Assembly: GCA_030267565.1 (NCBI GenBank)
Contig: BRXU01000001.1
Location: 2,666,001-2,730,000, forward strand
Length of the DNA: 64,000 bases
Reading direction: 5' to 3'
From: Pleodorina starrii
Lineage: Eukaryota > Chlorophyta > Chlorophyceae > Chlamydomonadales > Volvocaceae
Positions 38,141 to 50,760 of this stretch are shown in pieces. The translations under genes were made by a program, and so were the position numbers. Numbering within the stretch: position 1 is the stretch's first letter; each line of letters begins with the position of its first letter. The notes beneath the pieces are model-generated. The model was not told the origin of the DNA and did no database searches. It saw only the letters and a program-made list of their open reading frames with translations.

Positions 38141-39290
38141 TACAGTACGACCGCTCCCCCCGCCCTTCACCCGCGCCGCCTCAGCGCCTCAGCGCATCAC
38201 GCTAGCTATGGCCTCCGGTCCCGAGACAATCTATTAAGGAGGGCCGCTGAGGCACAATGCTACGGAGCCACGCGACAGCGGAGGCGGAGACCTCGCCTGG
38301 CCGCCTTTTTCCTGCAACGCAGTGCATGATGACCAGCATACATAGCAGCGCGAGCGCTCCCCTCCACACACCAACCACTGCACGTAGATTGAATACCTAC
38401 CTACCTAGATGGATAGGAGGATAGCCGGTGGCAGAACCTCAATACACGCGGCCCACAGCGGCAACCCGCTGCAGCGTGCAATGCACTGTTGCACGCCACC
38501 AACAAATATGGTGTAGGCCCCACATGCACGCACGCACGCACTGTGGCCGTGCTGCGCGCTGCCCCGTCGTACGTCGCCCTCGCTCGTCACCGCGGCGCAA
38601 ACTCTTTTTGCCATCGGTCCGGGCGGTACCGACATCGCTTGCTGGATGCCGGACGGACCCCAACAAATGAACCTGGCCCGGCCCGACCTCAACATCCCTT
38701 TAATACGTACTTCTTTTGAAAGAGCACGCAAGACCGTTGCAACCGAATAGCTAACCAACGAACTCCAACGACGCAACCCAACCGTATCTCAACCCCGCCC
38801 ATGTACACATAAACCAACAATGACCGGTTTTCTTTCTCCCGCCATCACAGTTTTTCACCTTGTGCACGTACGTACGGCGGCAATTTCTATATAATGCTAG
38901 CGCGCTGCGCGAGCGGCCTGCTCGTACGTATATATAGGTCTCAGGCTACGTAGCTTCCTGTAAGGCAGGCTTCTTCCCAGGTGTATGTTGTGTTGCTACT
39001 AGTACTCGTGCTTCACAATTCTGCCGCTATGCTGCCAGTGCGCGGAGGCCATGAGCAACGGAGTTCAGCTGCTTCGCGTGCGGAGCGAAGAAAACCGCTG
39101 AGAGCAGAAAAATGGCCCTTGACTACTGTAAAAGGCCCCCCTCCCTCCTACCGTCCCCAGCGAGGCGGTACGGCAGCCACCAGCAGGCAACCGTGGAAGA
39201 CGTACGGCGGGGTGTGGATCTTGGTTGCAACGAATGAACCGCCGGCGACGTTACGTGCGTTTGCGGGCGAGCTTCCCTTGCATCGCTCGA

Positions 39291-39332
39291 CCACGCCAGG
39301 GTTTTGGCCCGGCGTAATATTATTATTATTAT
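39291..39332 (+). mobile_element. 42-bp truncated LINE-tail insertion with 10-bp target duplication
   Basis: Present only in the unit carrying copy 1. Flanked by catcgctcga at 39281-39290 and 39333-39342. It reads ccacgcc, nine bases, ggcccggcgta, then an ATT-repeat tail. The 3' end of the large LINE at 61613-61656 has the same layout (ccacgcc, nine bases, ggccgggcgta, ATT repeats). It is therefore a heavily 5'-truncated copy of a related element. Confidence 0.75.
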
Positions 39333-39628
39333 CATCGCTCGATCGTCCGCACAGCTTCCCATGCAACCGACGGACGGACCCTGACCGGCAGGTAGGTCAG
39401 GCGGACCCGCGCATTATTGTATGTGGGCATTGCAGGCCCCCGTGAATTCGTGCGGGTGCGAGAGGCGTGCAGCTTCCTCGAACGTATGCCGCATGTTTGT
39501 ATGTGGCTAGATGGAGCCACGCATGCAGAAGCCTCGAGCCAGTCAGTTGCAGACACGTACGGACGTTTCCAACCGTTGATTGCCGTACGCCTCTTGGACG
39601 ACGGGCATCGAACGGTGCCGCACTCATC

Positions 39629-39636
39629 ATATAAAG
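39629..39636 (+). promoter_or_regulatory. Candidate TATA box of array genes
   Basis: atataaag lies about 95-100 bp before the copy 1 ATG and is repeated at the same offset before copies 2-6 (for example 42989). It is the best TATA match in the otherwise GC-rich upstream sequence. Transcription start is not known. Confidence 0.5.
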
Positions 39637-39730
39637 GGAGCCGATCACTGCAAGGGGAAAAGCATCGGACGCACATTCGCCTTCATTTCCCTCGAGTGTA
39701 GTCTCTCACGCAATTCTTCTGTCAACTACA

Positions 39731-40691
39731 ATGCCACGCCATACCACACTCTTGGCCGCACTGCTGGCTGTCGCAGTGCTGCTGGCCACTACCGCCTCCG
39801 CACAAGTTACCACGGGCCAGAGCGGTGTTTGCTGCGCCTACATTCTGAACAGCTCCAACGCCTGGCAGCTGGTCTGCAACAACCCAACAAACGTAAGCGT
39901 TCGTGCGGGCGTGCCATGCCTGCTGCCTCAGCTCGCTGCTGCCTGTGCTGGGGTAGTATTAGTGCTGCCTGTCTGTCCATCCTGAGACGCATGTATGCGC
40001 GCTGTTTGTCCGGCTGGCCGTCTGCCCCTCTTCGGTCGCCTACCTGCTGCCGATCCCTAATAACCTGATTGCGTGCACTCTGCCAGATTCCGGGCGCCCA
40101 ACGCTTCCCCTCCGGCACGATCATCAGCGGCACCACCCTTGTGCCTGGCCAGATTGCGCAGTGCGTGGGCAGGTAAGAGAACGAAGTATGTGTACAATAA
40201 TCTCATCATGGGGGCGGGTCCGTACGTCGGGATTACTCGATCGATCTATCGATGACTGGTGCACATTTGCGACTGACAAGCAAACAAGCAATGCAAGCGG
40301 GCGCTCAGCAGAACGCCGGCACGTAATGTATGCTGGCAGCAGCAGCAGCAGCAGCAGCAGGCTCCCATCCGTACATCCGATCATTGTCAATAGAGCCATC
40401 CAGATTGCTTGATCAAGATGTACGTGCCGTACATTTTGCTACTTCGTTATTCCTCCACGCACATATTTACATGCTGACGTACTGGATGTCATTACTGCTG
40501 CGCCGCTTGCTCTATCTACGTATCGCTGCGCTCGCAGGTTCCCGTACCCCAACCCCCACCCCTACAGGCTGCCCAGCAACGGAGTGCAGCTGACTACTCC
40601 TCCCAACGGCGGTCGCTGTGCCGGGCAGTTCTCCAAGTTCTACCAGGGCCTGGGGCCGGACGGAGGCTTCGTGGTGCAGTGCACCAACTAA
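39731..40691 (+). CDS. Small secreted six-cysteine protein, copy 1
   Basis: Exons 39731-39892, 40087-40172 and 40538-40691, coding 133 aa. Signal peptide 1-24 (Leu/Ala-rich, TASA cleavage), then a mature chain with Cys in VCCAYIL, WQLVCNN, IAQCVGR, GRCAGQF and VVQCTN: six in all, so up to three disulfides. Intron 1 ends phase 0 and intron 2 splits an Arg codon. Intron 2 contains a (CAG)n tract of variable length between copies. The 3' UTR starts with a CTAG-rich palindromic stretch (40730-40766). The upstream part of this unit carries the 42-bp LINE-tail insertion. Function is unknown; extracellular location is inferred from the signal peptide. Confidence 0.88.
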
Positions 40692-43090
40692 CTGCTAGCC
40701 GCGTGATGAATACGCAAACAAGAGCCAGCATCTAGCTAGATAGCTAGCAGGAGCTAGATAGCTAGCAAAACAGCATGAGCCGATGGCACGAGTCTCTTAT
40801 TGTATAGATAGAGTGAGCACGTTAGTTCGTGTCGGTTATTTAGTTATTTTTTGGTTGCTGTTTTGCTTGATGAGCGAGTAGGGATGCAAAGCAGAAGGCA
40901 GCGGTGTCTGCACCATGCAGCACCACGTATGTATGTTTGATGACTACGTAGGGATACTTGATCGCGAATAAATGACGACGGAAGTAGTGATCTATCTGCA
41001 GCAGCTGCATGGATCGTGGATAAATGTGATCTGTCTTTGCAAGTGGCTCCTTGTATGGCGGCGGGGTGGATGCTATGTGAGCACCACGCATTTGTTAGTC
41101 ATGTGATCAAGCATGGACGCGATGCGTGGATGGTCGGTCAGCGGCGTTGCTTCGTTGGCAGGACTCGATCGGCAGCAGCAGTAGGCTGTGCCATCTAAAT
41201 AGCGAGATTGGAGTCAGTACTGTTGTATCACGTTTGGTAAAACAAATTTTGCAATATTTAATGTATCCTATCCTAAGCTGTCTTCCTGTCTGTGGCATTG
41301 TCTGTGGCACGCAGACGACCACACCGGGCGCCGAGCGCGCCGTGCTGCGCCGCACGCACGTGCCAGCGAAGGGTTTTCCAGGTTCCGACGACCAGCGATG
41401 GAAGGACCGCGATTACCCCGCCCCAACGCAGAACACACAAACACAATTCTGGAATGGCCTCCCCTAATAAGCAAGTGCCGGCGGAACATCGACGCCGCGG
41501 GGCATTCCGCAATCGGCGGGCGCTCGCCCAACAAAATTCCCTGCTCTGCTCGCCATTCCACTTACTAAACAATTCAACCAAGTCGCGAGCCGTCACATAT
41601 ATACAGTACGACCCCTAACCCCCACCCTTCGCGCGCCGCCTCAGCACATCGCGCTATGGCCTCCGGTCCCGAGACAATCGAGGCGAGTCGCTGAGGCACA
41701 ATGCTACAGAGCCACGCGACAGCGGATGAAGGCGGAGGCCTCGCCTGACCGCTGTTTTCCGAGCCCTCCTCTCCACACACCAACCACTGCACGTAGATCG
41801 AATTTCGAATACCTACCTTCCTAGGTGGATAGCCGGTGGCAGAACCTCAATACACGCGGCCCACAGCGGCAACCCGCTGCAGCGTGCAATGCACTGTTGC
41901 ACGCCACCAACAAATATGGTGTAGGCCCCACATGCACGCACGCACGCATTGTGGCCGTGCTGCGCGCTGCCCCGTCGTACGTCGCCCTCGCTCGTCACCG
42001 CGGCGCAAACTCTTTTTGCCATCGGTCCGGGCGGTACCGACATCGCCTGCTGGATGCCGGACGGACCCCAACAAATGAACCTGGCCCGGCCCGACCTCAA
42101 CATCCCTTTAATACGTACTTCTTTTGAAAGAGCACGCAAGACCGTTGCAACCGAATAGCTAACCAACGAACTCCAACGACGCAACCCAACCGTATCTCAA
42201 CCCCGCCCATGTACACATAAACCAACAATGACCGGTTTTCTTTCTCCCGCCATCACAGTTTTTCACCTTGTGCACGTACGTACGGCGGCAATTTCTATAT
42301 AATGCTAGCGCGCTGCGCGAGCGGCCTGCTCGTACGTATATATAGGTCTCAGGCTACGTAGCTTCCTGTAAGGCAGGCTTCTTCCCAGGTGTATGTTGTG
42401 TTGCTACTAGTACTCGTGCTTCACAATTCTGCCGCTATGCTGCCAGTGCGCGGAGGCCATGAGCAACGGAGTTCAGCTGCTTGATTGGCGTGCGGAGCGA
42501 AGAAAACCGCTGAGAGCAGAAAAATGGCCCTTGGCTACTGTAAAAGGCCCCCCTCCCTCCTACCGTCCCCAGCGAGGCGGTACGGCAGCCACCAGCAGGC
42601 AACCGTGGAAGACGTACGGCGGGGTGTGGATCTTGGTTGCAACGAATGAACCGCCGGCGACGTTACGTGCGTTTGCGGGCGAGCTTCCCTTGCATCGCTC
42701 GATCGTCCGCACAGCTTCCCATGCAACCGACGGACGGACCCTGACCGGCAGGTAGGTCAGGCGGACCCGCGCATTATTGTATGTGGGCATTGCAGGCCCC
42801 CGTGAATTCGTGCGGGTGCGAGAGGCGTGCAGCTTCCTCGAACGTATGCCGCATGTTTGTATGTGGCTAGATGGAGCCACGCATGCAGAAGCCTCGAGCC
42901 AGTCAGTTGCAGACACGTACGGACGTTTCCAACCGTTGATTGCCGTACGCCTCTTGGACGACGGGCATCGAACGGTGCCGCACTCATCATATAAAGGGAG
43001 CCGATCACTGCAAGGGGAAAAGCATCGGACGCACATTCGCCTTCATTTCCCTCGAGTGTAGTCTCTCACGCAATTCTTCTGTCAACTACA

Positions 43091-44048
43091 ATGCCACGCC
43101 ATACCACACTCTTGGCCGCACTGCTGGCTGTCGCAGTGCTGCTGGCCACTACCGCCTCCGCACAAGTTACCACGGGCCAGAGCGGTGTTTGCTGCGCCTA
43201 CATTCTGAACAGCTCCAACGCCTGGCAGCTGGTCTGCAACAACCCAACAAACGTAAGCGTTCGTGCGGGCGTGCCATGCCTGCTGCCTCAGCTCGCTGCT
43301 GCCTGTGCTGGGGTAGTATTAGTGCTGCCTGTCTGTCCATCCTGAGACGCATGTATGCGCGCTGTTTGTCCGGCTGGCCGTCTGCCCCTCTTCGGTCGCC
43401 TACCTGCTGCCGATCCCTAATAACCTGATTGCGTGCACTCTGCCAGATTCCGGGCGCCCAACGCTTCCCCTCCGGCACGATCATCAGCGGCACCACCCTT
43501 GTGCCTGGCCAGATTGCGCAGTGCGTGGGCAGGTAAGAGAACGAAGTATGTGTACAATAATCTCATGGGGGCGGGTCCGTACGTCGGGATTACTCGATCG
43601 ATCTATCGATGACTGGTGCACATTTGCGACTGACAAGCAAACAAGCAATGCAAGCGGGCGCTCAGCAGAACGCCGGCACGTAATGTATGCTGGCAGCAGC
43701 AGCAGCAGCAGCAGCAGGCTCCCATCCGTACATCCGATCATTGTCAATAGAGCCATCCAGATTGCTTGATCAAGATGTACGTGCCGTACATTTTGCTACT
43801 TCGTTATTCCTCCACGCACATATTTACATGCTGACGTACTGGATGTCATTACTGCTGCGCCGCTTGCTCTATCTACGTATCGCTGCGCTCGCAGGTTCCC
43901 GTACCCCAACCCCCACCCCTACAGGCTGCCCAGCAACGGAGTGCAGCTGACTACTCCTCCCAACGGCGGTCGCTGTGCCGGGCAGTTCTCCAAGTTCTAC
44001 CAGGGCCTGGGGCCGGACGGAGGCTTCGTGGTGCAGTGCACCAACTAA
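43091..44048 (+). CDS. Small secreted six-cysteine protein, copy 2
   Basis: Exons 43091-43252, 43447-43532 and 43895-44048. The encoded 133-aa protein is identical to copy 1. Intron 2 differs by a 3-bp deletion near 43564 (ctcatgg where copy 1 has ctcatcatgg). The downstream spacer is of variant type B (gacgaggg at 44301; cacg at 44938). Confidence 0.88.
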
Positions 44049-46444
44049 CTGCTAGCCGCGTGATGAATACGCAAACAAGAGCCAGCATCTAGCTAGATAG
44101 CTAGCAGGAGCTAGATAGCTAGCAAAACAGCATGAGCCGATGGCACGAGTCTCTTATTGTATAGATAGAGTGAGCACGTTAGTTCGTGTCGGTTATTTAG
44201 TTATTTTTTGGTTGCTGTTTTGCTTGATGAGCGAGTAGGGATGCAAAGCAGAAGGCAGCGGTGTCTGCACCATGCAGGCACCACGTATGTATGTTTGATG
44301 ACGAGGGATACTTGATCGCGAATAAATGACGACGGAAGAAGTGATCTATCTGCAGCAGCTGCATGGATCGTGGATAGATGTGATCTGTCTTTGCAAGTGG
44401 CTCCTTGTATGGCGGCGGGGTGGATGCTATGTGAGCACCACGCATTTGTTAGTCATGTGATCAAGCATGGACGCGATGCGTGGATGGTCGGTCAGCGGCG
44501 TTGCTTCGTTGGCAGGACTCGATCGGCAGCAGCAGTAGGCTGTGCCATCTAAATAGCGAGATTGGAGTCAGTACTGTTGTATCACGTTTGGTAAAACAAA
44601 TTTTGCAATATTTAATGTATCCTATCCTAAGCTGTCTTCCTGTCTGTGGCATTGTCTGTGGCACGCAGACGACCACACCGGGCGCCGAGCGCGCCGTGCT
44701 GCGCCGCACGCACGTGCCAACGAAGGGTTTTCCAGGTTCCGACGACCAGCGATGGAAGGACCGCGATTACCCCGCCCCAACGCAGAACACACAAACACAA
44801 TTCTGGAATGGCCTCCCCTAATAAGCAAGTGCCGGCGGAACATCGACGCCGCGGGGCATTCCGCAATCGGCGGGCGCTCGCCCAACAAAATTCCCTGCTC
44901 TGCTCGCCATTCCACTTACTAAACAATTCAACCAAGTCACGAGCCGTCACATATATACAGTACGACCCCTAACCCCCACCCTTCGCGCGCCGCCTCAGCA
45001 CATCGCGCTATGGCCTCCGGTCCCGAGACAATCGAGGCGAGTCGCTGAGGCACAATGCTACAGAGCCACGCGACAGCGGATGAAGGCGGAGGCCTCGCCT
45101 GACCGCTGTTTTCCGAGCCCTCCTCTCCACACACCAACCACTGCACGTAGATCGAATTTCGAATACCTACCTTCCTAGGTGGATAGCCGGTGGCAGAACC
45201 TCAATACACGCGGCCCACAGCGGCAACCCGCTGCAGCGTGCAATGCACTATTGCACGCCACCAACAAATATGGTGTAGGCCCCACATGCACGCACGCACG
45301 CATTGTGGCCGTGCTGCGCGCTGCCCCGTCGTACGTCGCCCTCGCTCGTCACCGCGGCGCAAACTCTTTTTGCCATCGGTCCGGGCGGTACCGACATCGC
45401 CTGCTGGATGCCGGACGGACCCCAACAAATGAACCTGGCCCGGCCCGACCTCAACATCCCTTTAATACGTACTTCTTTTGAAAGAGCACGCAAGACCGTT
45501 GCAACCGAATAGCTAACCAACGAACTCCAACGACGCAACCCAACCGTATCTCAACCCCGCCCATGTACACATAAACCAACAATGACCGGTTTTCTTTCTC
45601 CCGCCATCACAGTTTTTCACCTTGTGCACGTACGTACGGCGGCAATTTCTATATAATGCTAGCGCGCTGCGCGAGCGGCCTGCTCGTACGTATATATAGG
45701 TCTCAGGCTACGTAGCTTCCTGTAAGGCAGGCTTCTTCCCAGGTGTATGTTGTGTTGCTACTAGTACTCGTGCTTCACAATTCTGCCGCTATGCTGCCAG
45801 TGCGCGGAGGCCATGAGCAACGGAGTTCAGCTGCTTGATTGGCGTGCGGAGCGAAGAAAACCGCTGAGAGCAGAAAAATGGCCCTTGACTACTGTAAAAG
45901 GCCCCCCTCCCTCCTACCGTCCCCAGCGAGGCGGTACGGCAGCCACCAGCAGGCAACCGTGGAAGACGTACGGCGGGGTGTGGATCTTGGTTGCAACGAA
46001 TGAACCGCCGGCGACGTTACGTGCGTTTGCGGGCGAGCTTCCCTTGCATCGCTCGATCGTCCGCACAGCTTCCCATGCAACCGACGGACGGACCCTGACC
46101 GGCAGGTAGGTCAGGCGGACCCGCGCATTATTGTATGTGGGCATTGCAGGCCCCCGTGAATTCGTGCGGGTGCGAGAGGCGTGCAGCTTCCTCGAACGTA
46201 TGCCGCATGTTTGTATGTGGCTAGATGGAGCCACGCATGCAGAAGCCTCGAGCCAGTCAGTTGCAGACACGTACGGACGTTTCCAACCGTTGATTGCCGT
46301 ACGCCTCTTGGACGACGGGCATCGAACGGTGCCGCACTCATCATATAAAGGGAGCCGATCACTGCAAGGGGAAAAGCATCGGACGCACATTCGCCTTCAT
46401 TTCCCTCGAGTGTAGTCTCTCACGCAATTCTTCTGTCAACTACA

Positions 46445-47399
46445 ATGCCACGCCATACCACACTCTTGGCCGCACTGCTGGCTGTCGCAGTGCTGCTGGC
46501 CACTACCGCCTCCGCACAAGTTACCACGGGCCAGAGCGGTGTTTGCTGCGCCTACATTCTGAACAGCTCCAACGCCTGGCAGCTGGTCTGCAACAACCCA
46601 ACAAACGTAAGCGTTCGTGCGGGCGTGCCATGCCTGCTGCCTCAGCTCGCTGCTGCCTGTGCTGGGGTAGTATTAGTGCTGCCTGTCTGTCCATCCTGAG
46701 ACGCATGTATGCGCGCTGTTTGTCCGGCTGGCCGTCTGCCCCTCTTCGGTCGCCTACCTGCTGCCGATCCCTAATAACCTGATTGCGTGCACTCTGCCAG
46801 ATTCCGGGCGCCCAACGCTTCCCCTCCGGCACGATCATCAGCGGCACCACCCTTGTGCCTGGCCAGATTGCGCAGTGCGTGGGCAGGTAAGAGAACGAAG
46901 TATGTGTACAATAATCTCATGGGGGCGGGTCCGTACGTCGGGATTACTCGATCGATCTATCGATGACTGGTGCACATTTGCGACTGACAAGCAAACAAGC
47001 AATGCAAGCGGGCGCTCAGCAGAACGCCGGCACGTAATGTATGCTGGCAGCAGCAGCAGCAGCAGCAGGCTCCCATCCGTACATCCGATCATTGTCAATA
47101 GAGCCATCCAGATTGCTTGATCAAGATGTACGTGCCGTACATTTTGCTACTTCGTTATTCCTCCACGCACATATTTACATGCTGACGTACTGGATGTCAT
47201 TACTGCTGCGCCGCTTGCTCTATCTACGTATCGCTGCGCTCGCAGGTTCCCGTACCCCAACCCCCACCCCTACAGGCTGCCCAGCAACGGAGTGCAGCTG
47301 ACTACTCCTCCCAACGGCGGTCGCTGTGCCGGGCAGTTCTCCAAGTTCTACCAGGGCCTGGGGCCGGACGGAGGCTTCGTGGTGCAGTGCACCAACTAA
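46445..47399 (+). CDS. Small secreted six-cysteine protein, copy 3
   Basis: Exons 46445-46606, 46801-46886 and 47246-47399. Identical protein to copies 1 and 2. The intron 2 (CAG)n tract is one triplet shorter than in copies 1 and 2. The downstream spacer is of variant type A. Confidence 0.88.
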
Positions 47400-49799
47400 C
47401 TGCTAGCCGCGTGATGAATACGCAAACAAGAGCCAGCATCTAGCTAGATAGCTAGCAGGAGCTAGATAGCTAGCAAAACAGCATGAGCCGATGGCACGAG
47501 TCTCTTATTGTATAGATAGAGTGAGCACGTTAGTTCGTGTCGGTTATTTAGTTATTTTTTGGTTGCTGTTTTGCTTGATGAGCGAGTAGGGATGCAAAGC
47601 AGAAGGCAGCGGTGTCTGCACCATGCAGGCACCACGTATGTATGTTTGATGACTACGTAGGGATACTTGATCGCGAATAAATGACGACGGAAGTAGTGAT
47701 CTATCTGCAGCAGCTGCATGGATCGTGGATAAATGTGATCTGTCTTTGCAAGTGGCTCCTTGTATGGCGGCGGGGTGGATGCTATGTGAGCACCACGCAT
47801 TTGTTAGTCATGTGATCAAGCATGGACGCGATGCGTGGATGGTCGGTCAGCGGCGTTGCTTCGTTGGCAGGACTCGATCGGCAGCAGCAGTAGGCTGTGC
47901 CATCTAAATAGCGAGATTGGAGTCAGTACTGTTGTATCACGTTTGGTAAAACAAATTTTGCAATATTTAATGAATCCTATCCTAAGCTGTCTTCCTGTCT
48001 GTGGCATTGTCTGTGGCACGCAGACGACCACACCGGGCGCCGAGCGCGCCGTGCTGCGCCGCACGCACGTGCCAACGAAGGGTTTTCCAGGTTCCGACGA
48101 CCAGCGATGGAAGGACCGCGATTACCCCGCCCCAACGCAGAACACACAAACACAATTCTGGAATGGCCTCCCCTAATAAGCAAGTGCCGGCGGAACATCG
48201 ACGCCGCGGGGCATTCCGCAATCGGCGGGCGCTCGCCCAACAAAATTCCCTGCTCTGCTCGCCATTCCACTTACTAAACAATTCAACCAAGTCGCGAGCC
48301 GTCACATATATACAGTACGACCCCTAACCCCCACCCTTCGCGCGCCGCCTCAGCACATCGCGCTATGGCCTCCGGTCCCGAGACAATCGAGGCGAGTCGC
48401 TGAGGCACAATGCTACAGAGCCACGCGACAGCGGATGAAGGCGGAGGCCTCGCCTGACCGCTGTTTTCCGAGCCCTCCTCTCCACACACCAACCACTGCA
48501 CGTAGATCGAATTTCGAATACCTACCTTCCTAGGTGGATAGCCGGTGGCAGAACCTCAATACACGCGGCCCACAGCGGCAACCCGCTGCAGCGTGCAATG
48601 CACTGTTGCACGCCACCAACAAATATGGTGTAGGCCCCACATGCACGCACGCACGCATTGTGGCCGTGCTGCGCGCTGCCCCGTCGTACGTCGCCCTCGC
48701 TCGTCACCGCGGCGCAAACTCTTTTTGCCATCGGTCCGGGCGGTACCGACATCGCCTGCTGGATGCCGGACGGACCCCAACAAATGAACCTGGCCCGGCC
48801 CGACCTCAACATCCCTTTAATACGTACTTCTTTTGAAAGAGCACGCAAGACCGTTGCAACCGAATAGCTAACCAACGAACTCCAACGACGCAACCCAACC
48901 GTATCTCAACCCCGCCCATGTACACATAAACCAACAATGACCGGTTTTCTTTCTCCCGCCATCACAGTTTTTCACCTTGTGCACGTACGTACGGCGGCAA
49001 TTTCTATATGATGCTAGCGCGCTGCGCGAGCGGCCTGCTCGTACGTATATATAGGTCTCAGGCTACGTAGCTTCCTGTAAGGCAGGCTTCTTCCCAGGTG
49101 TATGTTGTGTTGCTACTAGTACTCGTGCTTCACAATTCTGCCGCTATGCTGCCAGTGCGCGGAGGCCATGAGCAACGGAGTTCAGCTGCTTGATTGGCGT
49201 GCGGAGCGAAGAAAACCGCTGAGAGCAGAAAAATGGCCCTTGGCTACTGTAAAAGGCCCCCCTCCCTCCTACCGTCCCCAGCGAGGCGGTACGGCAGCCA
49301 CCAGCAGGCAACCGTGGAAGACGTACGGCGGGGTGTGGATCTTGGTTGCAACGAATGAACCGCCGGCGACGTTACGTGCGTTTGCGGGCGAGCTTCCCTT
49401 GCATCGCTCGATCGTCCGCACAGCTTCCCATGCAACCGACGGACGGACCCTGACCGGCAGGTAGGTCAGGCGGACCCGCGCATTATTGTATGTGGGCATT
49501 GCAGGCCCCCGTGAATTCGTGCGGGTGCGAGAGGCGTGCAGCTTCCTCGAACGTATGCCGCATGTTTGTATGTGGCTAGATGGAGCCACGCATGCAGAAG
49601 CCTCGAGCCAGTCAGTTGCAGACACGTACGGACGTTTCCAACCGTTGATTGCCGTACGCCTCTTGGACGACGGGCATCGAACGGTGCCGCACTCATCATA
49701 TAAAGGGAGCCGATCACTGCAAGGGGAAAAGCATCGGACGCACATTCGCCTTCATTTCCCTCGAGTGTAGTCTCTCACGCAATTCTTCTGTCAACTACA

Positions 49800-50398
49800 A
49801 TGCCACGCCATACCACACTCTTGGCCGCACTGCTGGCTGTCGCAGTGCTGCTGGCCACTACCGCCTCCGCACAAGTTACCACGGGCCAGAGCGGTGTTTG
49901 CTGCGCCTACATTCTGAACAGCTCCAACGCCTGGCAGCTGGTCTGCAACAACCCAACAAACGTAAGCGTTCGTGCGGGCGTGCCATGCCTGCTGCCTCAG
50001 CTCGCTGCTGCCTGTGCTGGGGTAGTATTAGTGCTGCCTGTCTGTCCATCCTGAGACGCATGTATGCGCGCTGTTTGTCCGGCTGGCCGTCTGCCCCTCT
50101 TCGGTCGCCTACCTGCTGCCGATCCCTAATAACCTGATTGCGTGCACTCTGCCAGATTCCGGGCGCCCAACGCTTCCCCTCCGGCACGATCATCAGCGGC
50201 ACCACCCTTGTGCCTGGCCAGATTGCGCAGTGCGTGGGCAGGTAAGAGAACGAAGTATGTGTACAATAATCTCATGGGGGCGGGTCCGTACGTCGGGATT
50301 ACTCGATCGATCTATCGATGACTGGTGCACATTTGCGACTGACAAGCAAACAAGCAATGCAAGCGGGCGCTCAGCAGAACGCCGGCACGTAATGTATG

Positions 50399-50429
<31 letters not shown>

Positions 50430-50760
50430 GCTCCCATCCGTACATCCGATCATTGTCAATAGAGCCATCCAGATTGCTTGATCAAGATGTACGTGCCGTA
50501 CATTTTGCTACTTCGTTATTCCTCCACGCACATATTTACATGCTGACGTACTGGATGTCATTACTGCTGCGCCGCTTGCTCTATCTACGTATCGCTGCGC
50601 TCGCAGGTTCCCGTACCCCAACCCCCACCCCTACAGGCTGCCCAGCAACGGAGTGCAGCTGACTACTCCTCCCAACGGCGGTCGCTGTGCCGGGCAGTTC
50701 TCCAAGTTCTACCAGGGCCTGGGGCCGGACGGAGGCTTCGTGGTGCAGTGCACCAACTAA
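49800..50760 (+). CDS. Small secreted six-cysteine protein, copy 4
   Basis: Exons 49800-49961, 50156-50241 and 50607-50760. Identical protein. The intron 2 (CAG)n tract is one triplet longer than in copies 1 and 2. The downstream spacer is of variant type B. Confidence 0.88.

Noticed and set aside
41813..42184. Second gene per unit: 123-codon minus frame, repeated in most units
   Set aside because: Conservation follows from unit identity. The frame has no motif, overlaps other open frames, and changes its end in the diverged unit.
42560..43036. 158-codon minus frame repeated in each unit
   Set aside because: It spans the upstream region of the secreted-protein gene in antisense, is shortened in the copy 1 unit by the small LINE insertion, and shows no domain.
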